Assembly (NCBI GenBank): GCA_015654495.1
Contig: JAATGW010000713.1
Span: forward strand, 1-5,675
Reading direction: 5' to 3'
Source: Chitinophagales bacterium
GTDB lineage: Bacteria; Bacteroidota; Bacteroidia; Chitinophagales; Chitinophagaceae
DNA length: 5,675 nt
The position numbers were made by a program, and so were the translations under genes. The stretch's first letter is position 1; the number at the start of each line of letters is the position of its first letter. Positions 1 through 5,675 of the stretch are shown one piece after another. Under the pieces are notes generated by a model. That model made no database searches. It was not told where the DNA came from and saw only the letters and a list, made by a program, of their open reading frames with translations.

Positions 1-14
1 TATTTTTTAAAAGA

Positions 15-617
15 ATGGAAAGAAAAAGCAGCCCGGCAGCGCCTCTCAAAGTTGTAATTATCGGGCCTGAATCAACAGGCAAGAGCACACTCTGCACACA
101 ACTTGCGGAACATTTTAAAACAAAATGGTGTCCGGAATATGCGCGCGCCTACTTGTTGAGCCATGGAATGAATTACTCATTTGATGACCTGCTGACAATC
201 GCGAAGGGGCAGCTTGCCGGCGAAGAAGCATATGCTGAAGAAGTAGCCGCTGAATATTTGAAAGATCCGGAGACCAGCATTAACTTATTGTTTATCGACA
301 CAGATATGTATGTGATGAAAGTCTGGTGTGCGTTTGTAGTTCAGAAATGCCATCTCTGGATACTTGATCAGATCGTTCAGCGTAAATATGATCTTTATCT
401 TTTGTGCAATGTCGATCTGCCCTGGCAGAAAGATAAACTAAGAGAATATCCTTACCTTGTTACAAGAGAGCGCCTGTATCGCATGTACGAGGATATTATG
501 ATCAATCAGCAGACTCCCTGGGCAATCATTAGCGGAAACTATGAGGAAAGGCTTCTGTCAGCAATTGATTCTGTGAACCGGTTAATGAATCAGCAAGCCG
601 GGAACAATTCACTTTAA
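15..617 (+). CDS. nadR: NadR-like ribosylnicotinamide kinase domain protein (AAA/P-loop ATPase)
   Basis: This 200-residue cytoplasmic P-loop protein probably phosphorylates nicotinamide riboside to NMN with ATP in NAD salvage. It matches only the C-terminal kinase domain of enterobacterial NadR: there is no helix-turn-helix and no NMN adenylyltransferase domain, so the symbol is used loosely. Visible motifs are Walker A GPESTGKST (residues 17-25), PEYARAYL (40-47, equivalent to WEYGRE in E. coli NadR), the Walker B-like FIDTDMY (93-99), and the lid segment DLPWQKDKLRE (134-144, equivalent to the WVDDGLR region). The ATG is preceded by AT-rich sequence without a strong ribosome site. An in-frame TAA lies only a few bases upstream in another frame, so an upstream gene may end there; in Bacteroidota this kinase often follows the transporter gene pnuC, which cannot be seen here. 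The glycosyltransferase gene follows after 10 bases. Family assignment is strong; the substrate is inferred from homology. Confidence 0.88.
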   Translation: MERKSSPAAPLKVVIIGPESTGKSTLCTQLAEHFKTKWCPEYARAYLLSHGMNYSFDDLLTIAKGQLAGEEAYAEEVAAEYLKDPETSINLLFIDTDMYVMKVWCAFVVQKCHLWILDQIVQRKYDLYLLCNVDLPWQKDKLREYPYLVTRERLYRMYEDIMINQQTPWAIISGNYEERLLSAIDSVNRLMNQQAGNNSL

Positions 618-627
618 AACAGGAAGA

Positions 628-2307
628 ATGTCCACAGTTTCATTTCTCCGGAAAAATCAAAAATTTGTTTTCTATTTTTTGTGGGCTTTGATGAGCCTCG
701 TTCAGGCTACAGGAACAGGACTTCTTGACGACGAAGCCTATTACTGGGTTTATTCCCGCTTTCCTGATTGGGGTTATTTTGACCATCCCCCGATGATCGC
801 TGTACTTATCCGTTCGGGTTATTTTCTTTTTGCAAACGAATCAGGTGTGCGGTTAATGGTAGTTGCGATGAGTACATCAGCCATTGTCGCTATCGACAGC
901 CTGATTGAAAAAAAGAACGACCGCCTCTTTTATGCAATTGTTTTAAGCATGGGATTATTACAGATCGGAAGCATCATCGCAGTTCCTGATGTACCACTGT
1001 TATTTTTCATTGCACTCTTTTTTCTTGCCTACAGGAAATTTACTAATGCTCCCCATATTTATTCAGCGCTGCTTCTGGCACTTATCACGGCGTTGATGCT
1101 CTACAGTAAATATCACGCAGTTCTTGTAATCTTTTTCACCCTGCTTTCCAACCTGCGCTTATTAAAAAACATTTATACCTGGATTGCCGGTTTAGGAGCC
1201 CTTACCCTTTTTTCCCCGCACCTTATCTGGCAATTCCAGCATGATTTTATTTCAGTTCAGTACCATTTGTTTGAAAGAAATGCGACGGACTATCAGTTCG
1301 GGTTCACAACAGAATATCTGATTGGTCAGATTCTGCTTGCAGGTCCGCTGATCGGGTGGCTGATGTTATGGGCTGCGGCAAAATATAAACCCGTGTCGGC
1401 TGTTGAAAAAGCGATGCGCTGGACTTTCGCCGGCGTATACCTGCTGTTTTTTGTAAGCACTTTTAAAGGACGCTCTGAAGCCAACTGGACCGTGCCTGCC
1501 TTCGTGTCCGTTATTGTACTCGCGCACCAGTACCTGAACAACAAACCTGCAGCAGCCCGCTGGATCTACCGGCTGATGATCCCTTCACTGGTTATTATTC
1601 TTGCCGCAAGGGTTTATATGTTATTGGATATTTCACCTGTGAAATGGATTAAAAAAGATGAATTTCATAAGAACCGGATTTGGGCAAAGACTGTAAAAGA
1701 GAAGGCCGCCGGAAACCCTGTTGTTTTTGTGAATACTTACCAGCGCGCATCACAATACTGGTTTTATTCAGGTGATACTTCCTTTGCTTTGAATAATATT
1801 TTCTATCGCAGAAATAATTATAATTTCTGGCCACTCGAACAACGACTTGAACAAAAGAAAGTGTTCCTTGTTTCTGCTGATTCCAGCTGGCTTTTTTCAG
1901 ACGCGATCCACAATCCCCGCAGAACATATTTTACGCATATTGCTGATCCCTATTTTTCTTTCTCTCAGATCCGGATCTTTAGCGAGTCTAAAATGAAAGC
2001 ACCGGGCCACCATCTGAAAACCAGGCTTGAATTTGTAATTCCGGAGTCGACTTCAAAAGATGCTTCATTTACCCTGCACGATACTGCTGCCGTTTCGCTT
2101 GTATTATATTTTCATGACAATGATCCCGGAATAGTACTGCCAGCAAATCTGAATATCAAAGCAATCAATGAGGGCAGGAATGAGATAGATATGATGATAC
2201 CTGCTTCGGTACCAAAAGGAAGACACAGGGCCCGATGGGCTATCAGCAGCTGTTTAGCCGGACTTCCATCTTTGAACAGCATCGCTTATACTGTGGAGAT
2301 TGAATAG
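628..2307 (+). CDS. ArnT-like GT-C family glycosyltransferase (PMT_2 / family 39-83 type)
   Basis: This 559-residue polytopic inner-membrane enzyme probably transfers a sugar from a polyprenyl-phosphate donor to a lipid, glycan or protein acceptor on the periplasmic side. The first periplasmic loop has the GT-C acidic motif LLDDEAYYW (residues 32-40) and YFDHPP (50-55), typical of ArnT/PMT-like enzymes. Further family-like motifs are VPDVPLLFF (119-127), LYSKYHAVL (158-166), FSPHLIWQFQHDF (195-207) and EANWTVPAF (284-292). Hydrophobic segments fill residues about 12-335. The last 220 residues look soluble and probably form a periplasmic C-terminal domain, with beta-rich sequence after about 460. 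Start: ATG 10 bases after the preceding stop, with AGGAAG immediately upstream at unusually short spacing. It is likely cotranscribed with the kinase gene. Donor and acceptor cannot be told from sequence; I do not name it arnT because no aminoarabinose genes are nearby. Confidence 0.87.
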   Translation: MSTVSFLRKNQKFVFYFLWALMSLVQATGTGLLDDEAYYWVYSRFPDWGYFDHPPMIAVLIRSGYFLFANESGVRLMVVAMSTSAIVAIDSLIEKKNDRLFYAIVLSMGLLQIGSIIAVPDVPLLFFIALFFLAYRKFTNAPHIYSALLLALITALMLYSKYHAVLVIFFTLLSNLRLLKNIYTWIAGLGALTLFSPHLIWQFQHDFISVQYHLFERNATDYQFGFTTEYLIGQILLAGPLIGWLMLWAAAKYKPVSAVEKAMRWTFAGVYLLFFVSTFKGRSEANWTVPAFVSVIVLAHQYLNNKPAAARWIYRLMIPSLVIILAARVYMLLDISPVKWIKKDEFHKNRIWAKTVKEKAAGNPVVFVNTYQRASQYWFYSGDTSFALNNIFYRRNNYNFWPLEQRLEQKKVFLVSADSSWLFSDAIHNPRRTYFTHIADPYFSFSQIRIFSESKMKAPGHHLKTRLEFVIPESTSKDASFTLHDTAAVSLVLYFHDNDPGIVLPANLNIKAINEGRNEIDMMIPASVPKGRHRARWAISSCLAGLPSLNSIAYTVEIE

Positions 2308-2308
2308 G

Positions 2309-2318
2309 ATCAATTGAT
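2309..2318. other. 10-bp perfect palindrome at the convergent gene junction
   Basis: ATCAATTGAT is a perfect palindrome and contains the stop codon of the minus-strand mtgA gene (TGA read from 2312 to 2310). It starts two bases after the TAG of the plus-strand glycosyltransferase gene. Outer arms ATTGAA (2299-2304) and TTCAAT (2323-2328) are also complementary, giving a nested dyad. The stem is AT-rich and has no loop or U-tract, so it is not a convincing intrinsic terminator; it may be chance. Confidence 0.25.
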
Positions 2319-3002
2319 TACTTTCAATACGTCCGGGTCTTTCACCAGGAAATTCATCTGGCGCATCACCCACGGATACCGTACTGAAACATAGCGCGAC
2401 CGCGGCCTGATCGTGTAAGCTTTTGGGTTAGGCAGGCTGGCAGCTATCATTGCAGCCTGGGCCCGGCTCAGGTTTTTTGCAGGCGTTTTGAAATTATACC
2501 TCGAACAGGCCTCAATTCCGAACACGCCCTTGCCCATTTCGGCCACATTCATATAAACTTCCAGTATCCTTTTTTTGCCCCAGATAAGCTCGATCATAAA
2601 AGTAAAATAGACTTCGAGGCCCTTGCGGAACCAGTTTCTTCCCTGCCAGAGAAATACATTTTTAGCAACCTGCTGACTTATAGTTGATGCCCCTTTAACA
2701 CGACCAGGTTTCTTTTCGTTATAAGCCATGGCCTTTTTAATACTCTTGAAATCAAAACCATTATGATCGGGGAACATCTGATCTTCGGAAGCGATTACGG
2801 CCAGTTTCGCATATCCCGGCATATTCTCGTGCGAAATATAATCTCGTTTTAATCCGTCGCCTCTTATCCAGCTGGCCAGTTGTGTTATGGTAATCGGTGG
2901 GTTTATCCATTTGAGCAGGATGATATATACAAATTGAGCAATAAACAGGATGATAAAAGTCCGTTTAACAATTCGCCACAGTCTGGATAGGAAATTCTTC
3001 AA
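2310..3002 (-). CDS. mtgA: Monofunctional biosynthetic peptidoglycan transglycosylase MtgA (GT51)
   Basis: MtgA polymerises lipid II into glycan strands at the periplasmic face of the inner membrane. Counting from the TTG start chosen here (230 residues), one membrane anchor spans about 15-33, followed by INPPITITQL. The GT51 motifs come in order: EDQMFPDHNGFD (73-84, catalytic Glu73), GASTISQQVAKN (104-115), RNWFRKGLEV (122-131), KKRILEVYMNVAEMG (143-157, second conserved Glu148) and AAMIAASLPNPKAY (183-196). There is no transpeptidase domain, and the length fits MtgA (242 in E. coli). The frame has no ATG before residue 61, which lies after the anchor. TTG at 3029 or TTG at 3002 are the options. 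I prefer 3002 because it gives the basic N-terminus MKNFLSRLWRIVKR just before the anchor, and because a candidate -7 box overlaps 3029. It is the last gene of the minus-strand run and faces the glycosyltransferase gene. Confidence 0.93.
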   Translation of the reverse strand: MKNFLSRLWRIVKRTFIILFIAQFVYIILLKWINPPITITQLASWIRGDGLKRDYISHENMPGYAKLAVIASEDQMFPDHNGFDFKSIKKAMAYNEKKPGRVKGASTISQQVAKNVFLWQGRNWFRKGLEVYFTFMIELIWGKKRILEVYMNVAEMGKGVFGIEACSRYNFKTPAKNLSRAQAAMIAASLPNPKAYTIRPRSRYVSVRYPWVMRQMNFLVKDPDVLKVIN

Positions 3003-3026
3003 TTCAGAGGATATTATTAAGCAATG

Positions 3027-3057
3027 CAAAATAAGGCATTGATCCGCATAAAATCAA
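3027..3057 (-). promoter_or_regulatory. Candidate Bacteroidota-type promoter for mtgA
   Basis: Read on the minus strand, TTG (3057-3055) is followed after 20 bases by TTATTTTG (3034-3027). This differs at one position from the Bacteroidota -7 consensus TAnnTTTG, with a -33 TTG at normal spacing. Transcription would begin near 3020, leaving about 18-20 bases of leader before the TTG start at 3002 and excluding the TTG at 3029. Such AT-rich matches arise easily by chance, so this is only suggestive. Confidence 0.3.
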
Positions 3058-3124
3058 TTCAGGTATGTAACGGTTTTATGATCTGAAAAATTATTAACAA
3101 TGTTCAGGAATGCGTCTGAAGAAA

Positions 3125-3640
3125 CTATCTGGTAAGACTGATGTATTTGAGTGAATATTTTTTTCCCATCTGGTAGCTTCTTTTTCTCAGCAATTTCATT
3201 ACCACCCCCGTTACGATAACGCCACCGGAAATGGCCAGAACTTTTCCACTTATCGCATCTTTCTGGATTAGGGCATTGATCGTATGAAGTAACGCATAGG
3301 TCGTGCCGCCAATAATGAAAATGGTTCCGTCGCGGATAAATTCAAAACCCTTATGTTCTTTCGCAATCGATACGATGTCGTTGTAATGAAAATGAAGTTT
3401 GAAAGCGCTCAGTGTATCCATTACAGAAGTACCCCAGATGGTATAACCGCGCCTGATATTATAGTCGTTTATATATACAGAATCCTTTTTGATGGTATAG
3501 ATAGTTCCGCCTACTGTTCTTTGATTGATATCTGTGAATTGAATAAATATTCCGGAAGTATAGGTTTTGACGGTTTTGCCATTCTTCTTTTTCAGCAACA
3601 ATAAATCAGAACCCTGCCCGGTACAGGCATAAGAAAGCAC
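3125..3640 (-). CDS. Uncharacterised exported/membrane protein, start uncertain
   Basis: I do not recognise a functional name; the layout resembles conserved hypothetical proteins of Bacteroidota. From the first usual start codon (GTG at 3640) there are 171 residues. A lysine-rich LLLLKKKNGKTVKTY segment (13-27) and a probable beta-rich domain (28-95, with GTIYTIKKDSVYI at 45-57) are followed by GFEFIRDGT (98-106), two hydrophobic stretches (about 106-125 and 132-150) and a basic tail. The frame stays open upstream of the GTG and encodes QFKFCTTLFFLVLSYACTG across it, which reads as a signal peptide with possible cleavage after SYA. The true start is therefore probably around 3676-3713, but no in-frame ATG, GTG or TTG exists there. 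It follows the lysE-type gene with a short gap, so cotranscription is likely. It is followed by mtgA after about 95-120 bases. Reality of the gene is likely; function is unknown. Confidence 0.72.
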   Translation of the reverse strand: MLSYACTGQGSDLLLLKKKNGKTVKTYTSGIFIQFTDINQRTVGGTIYTIKKDSVYINDYNIRRGYTIWGTSVMDTLSAFKLHFHYNDIVSIAKEHKGFEFIRDGTIFIIGGTTYALLHTINALIQKDAISGKVLAISGGVIVTGVVMKLLRKRSYQMGKKYSLKYISLTR

Positions 3641-3702
3641 GAGGAAAAATAACGTTGTACAGAACTTGAACTGAACCCACTGTAAATATATCCTGAAAAC
3701 GA

Positions 3703-4344
3703 TTAACCCGCATTGTTTTTCAGTACCAGTGCGCCATACATGAGGGCAAATCCAAAAATCACAAGGATGGTACCGGACACTTTATTGATCAGGGAAATAT
3801 TATGAACCGTAAGTTTATCCCGGATTTTTCCGGCCATCATTACTTTTAATACATCTGCAATCATATTTACTCCCAGACATACTGAAAAAATCACGACCCT
3901 TTGCCAGATACTGTGATTAACCGCAAAAGCAGTTGCATTTACAAGCCAGAACAACATCACACTCGGATTTAATGTATTGATGAAAAAACCCGAAAGCATT
4001 ATCCTTGCAAAATCGCTTTTACTAAACCTGGTTAAATTACTGAGGTCAGCTTTTGTGAGATTGACCTTCTTAAAAAACACATAATAAACTCCCATTCCGA
4101 TCAGGAAAAGACTGCCGGTAACGGCAATCATCGCTTTGTACTGAAGCATCTGGCGCACCAGTTCAGAGAACATATTACTAACAGTTACAAGAACAATATC
4201 ACTGATCCATACACCTATCACAAAACTGAAACCACCACGGTGTCCGTTATTCAGGCTTTGTTTAAGAATAGTGAAAATCACCGGCCCGACCGATAGTACA
4301 AGGATTAACCCCAGCCCAAGTCCTTTGATAATAGATTCTGTCAT
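3703..4344 (-). CDS. LysE/RhtB family transporter (putative amino acid exporter)
   Basis: This 213-residue inner-membrane protein belongs to the LysE/RhtB superfamily, whose studied members export amino acids or their derivatives by proton exchange. Six hydrophobic segments are visible at about 7-29, 36-58, 70-91, 114-139, 148-172 and 187-207. Family features are SVGPVIFTILKQSLNNG (18-34), followed by a small-residue helix ending in the acidic FVIGVWISD (41-49), and NPSVMLFW (126-133), which matches the NPK/NPxxxxFW motif. Length is normal for the family. The ATG start is well placed for the first helix; upstream bases (TCCGGA) are a poor ribosome site, as is usual in Bacteroidota. It lies 96 bases downstream of the GH3 gene on the same strand and just ahead of the uncharacterised membrane protein. 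The substrate cannot be read from the sequence. Confidence 0.87.
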   Translation of the reverse strand: MTESIIKGLGLGLILVLSVGPVIFTILKQSLNNGHRGGFSFVIGVWISDIVLVTVSNMFSELVRQMLQYKAMIAVTGSLFLIGMGVYYVFFKKVNLTKADLSNLTRFSKSDFARIMLSGFFINTLNPSVMLFWLVNATAFAVNHSIWQRVVIFSVCLGVNMIADVLKVMMAGKIRDKLTVHNISLINKVSGTILVIFGFALMYGALVLKNNAG

Positions 4345-4440
4345 TCCGGATTATACATGCAAGGGGCCGAAAATAGGAAATACCTGCAGGAGGAAGATTT
4401 TTTTAGATGGGAATAAAAAACTAAAAAGATTGTTTGATTG

Positions 4441-5675
4441 TTAAATAGAACCTGTTGCAATAAATTTCTGCCAGTCTTCCATTATCTGGCCTTTAAGAAC
4501 TCTTGGAAATTTATGCTGCCCGCCCATTTTGCCTTTCAGTCGCATAAAATCGAGAAATCTCCTTTCAGGCAATACATCGAGAAAAACCTCTTTCAATGCA
4601 CTCTTTCTTTCAACAGCATAATCGTCGTTTAGCTGCTTTAGCTTTTCGTCAATTTTCTTTTTGAGAACATCAGAATCAATACGATCATCAGATGCAACAT
4701 ACCAGTGATGCGCAAAAAAGTTTTTGTAAGGAATGCCTGCAACAGTGAATTCGGGTATCACAACATTCATCTCTTCACTGGCAAGGCTAAGCGCTTTATT
4801 CATATTGTCGACACTGAGGTGTTCGCCAACGAGACTTAGAAAATGTTTGGTCCTGCCGGTAATAATGATTTCACATTTATCCTTATCAGTGAAACGTATG
4901 GTATCACCAATAAGATATCTCCAGGCGCCGGCAACTGTACTGATCAGTAATGCATAATCTTTTCCTTCTTCCACTTCATGGATCATTAATGATTTAGGAT
5001 TACGCACAAGGTTACCGCCTGAATCAAAATTTTTATCATCGAAGGGAACGAATTCAAAAAAGATATGGGTGTTCGTTACCAGGCGCATGCCTTCCTGGTT
5101 CTGTCTGTCCTGGTAGGCCAGAAAGCCTTCTGATGCGAGGTAGGTTTCAATATAGGTTATCGGTTTACCGAGTAATTTTTCAAAGCCTTTTTTGTATGGA
5201 TCAAAAGCAACGCCGCCATGTACATAGAAAGCCAGGTTAGGCCATATCTCATGAATGTTTTTCAGATTGTACTTTTCTATAACAAGTTCCATACACATCT
5301 GTATCCATGCGGGAACACCTACAATAAATCCGATATCCCAGTTAGGCGCTTCCTTTACAATTTCTTCCAGTTTCAGATTCCAGTCGCGGGTACGTGCAAT
5401 TTTTTTACCCGGTTTATAAAAAGGTGAAAACCAGAAAGGCGCTTTCTTGGCAGTTATTCCACTGAGGTCACCCGCATAATATCCGGGGCCTCTTTCAAGA
5501 TCAGTACTTCCGCCCAGCATCAGCCAACCTTTTCCTACAGACTTCCATGGGATATCATCATAATTACGGAGGCTCAGCAACTGGCGGACCATTACGATCC
5601 GGTTGCCTCGCATAAGGTCCTGGGTAATCGGAATATATTTACTGGCACTTTCAGAAGTGCCCGAGCTGAGTGCAA
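4441..5675 (-). CDS. GH3 family acyl-adenylate-forming enzyme, N-terminus beyond the window
   Basis: The visible 410 residues match the GH3 auxin-responsive-promoter family. Plant members adenylate carboxylic acids such as auxin and jasmonate and join them to amino acids; the substrates of bacterial members are mostly unknown. The gene is cut by the right edge: in-frame codons before the ATG at 5613 encode LSSGTSESASKYIPIT (visible residues 2-17), which is the first adenylate-forming motif, so that ATG is internal. Later motifs are TYLASEGFLAYQ (177-188), STVAGAWRYLIGDTIRF (245-261), ITGRTKHFLSLVGEHLS (271-287) and MGGQHKFPRVL (383-393). Family members are about 500 residues, so roughly 90-100 are missing. 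No key motif is broken. The lysE-type gene follows 96 bases downstream on the same strand. Family is clear; acyl and amine substrates are unknown. Confidence 0.93.
   Translation of the reverse strand, partial: ALSSGTSESASKYIPITQDLMRGNRIVMVRQLLSLRNYDDIPWKSVGKGWLMLGGSTDLERGPGYYAGDLSGITAKKAPFWFSPFYKPGKKIARTRDWNLKLEEIVKEAPNWDIGFIVGVPAWIQMCMELVIEKYNLKNIHEIWPNLAFYVHGGVAFDPYKKGFEKLLGKPITYIETYLASEGFLAYQDRQNQEGMRLVTNTHIFFEFVPFDDKNFDSGGNLVRNPKSLMIHEVEEGKDYALLISTVAGAWRYLIGDTIRFTDKDKCEIIITGRTKHFLSLVGEHLSVDNMNKALSLASEEMNVVIPEFTVAGIPYKNFFAHHWYVASDDRIDSDVLKKKIDEKLKQLNDDYAVERKSALKEVFLDVLPERRFLDFMRLKGKMGGQHKFPRVLKGQIMEDWQKFIATGSI

Noticed and set aside
1..10. Possible tail of an upstream gene ending in TAA at 8-10
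   Set aside because: Only two codons would be visible (Ile, Phe), so neither reality nor identity can be judged; pnuC is a guess from family context only.
1326..1927. Two minus-strand open frames (1326-1544 and 1649-1927) inside the glycosyltransferase gene
   Set aside because: They lie wholly antisense to a well-supported gene, have no recognisable motifs, and read as translated complement of its codons.
3017..3049. Ten-codon minus-strand frame (ATG at 3049) before mtgA, considered as a leader peptide
   Set aside because: It overlaps the candidate promoter, has no regulatory codon run or ribosome site, and is short enough to be chance.
3353..3604. Plus-strand open frame of 83 codons antisense to the uncharacterised membrane protein
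   Set aside because: The minus-strand frame has coherent domain structure and operon spacing; the antisense frame has no family features.
4349..4356. TATAAT-like sequence on the minus strand just before the lysE-type ATG
   Set aside because: It is too close to the start codon to leave a leader, has no partner upstream box, and Bacteroidota promoters do not normally use this -10 form.
4383..4390. CCTGCAGG 8-bp palindrome upstream of the lysE-type gene
   Set aside because: A single short palindrome with no second copy or extended arms; probably chance.
4399..4420. AT-only inverted repeat TTTTTTA/TAAAAAA with an 8-base loop between the GH3 and lysE-type genes
   Set aside because: The stem has no G-C pairs and, read on the minus strand, is not followed by a U-tract, so it does not qualify as an intrinsic terminator.
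4438..5427. Three short plus-strand open frames (4438-4632, 4733-4957, 5218-5427) antisense to the GH3 gene
   Set aside because: All overlap conserved GH3 sequence on the other strand and have no recognisable content.

Overview
The window looks like an ordinary chromosomal stretch from a Bacteroidota bacterium, probably of the Chitinophagaceae/Sphingobacteriales type. The evidence is moderate-to-low GC, tight gene packing, AT-rich sequence rather than strong Shine-Dalgarno sites before most starts, one candidate promoter resembling the Bacteroidota -33/-7 consensus, and protein families typical of that phylum (stand-alone ribosylnicotinamide-kinase-type NadR domain, ArnT-like glycosyltransferase, bacterial GH3 protein, and an uncharacterised small membrane protein). 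This taxonomic call is inferred from style and recalled family resemblance, not from a marker gene.

Layout. Two plus-strand genes lie at the left: a NadR-like nicotinamide riboside kinase domain protein (15-617), then 10 bases later a multi-pass GT-C glycosyltransferase (628-2307). They meet head-on, with only two bases between stop codons, a minus-strand run of four genes. Read from the right edge this run is: a GH3 acyl-adenylating enzyme cut by the window end (4441-5675), a LysE/RhtB-type exporter (3703-4344), an uncharacterised exported or membrane protein (3125-3640, true N-terminus probably further upstream), and monofunctional peptidoglycan transglycosylase MtgA (about 2310-3002). All intergenic gaps are under 100 bases. 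I see no tRNA, rRNA, CRISPR, insertion sequence or large repeat.

Function. The left pair combines cofactor salvage (nicotinamide riboside to NMN) with transfer of a sugar from a lipid carrier; they share a transcription unit by spacing but not an obvious pathway. In the minus-strand run, GH3 (acyl-amino acid or similar conjugation) followed by a LysE-type exporter is a suggestive but unproven pair. MtgA polymerises glycan strands and may have its own promoter.

The most useful details for a reader are start-site problems. mtgA has no ATG start; an internal TTG preceded by a plausible promoter fits best. The 171-residue protein has a signal-peptide-like segment encoded upstream of its first usual start codon, with an ATG for it only in a neighbouring frame. 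I found no convincing previously undescribed system.
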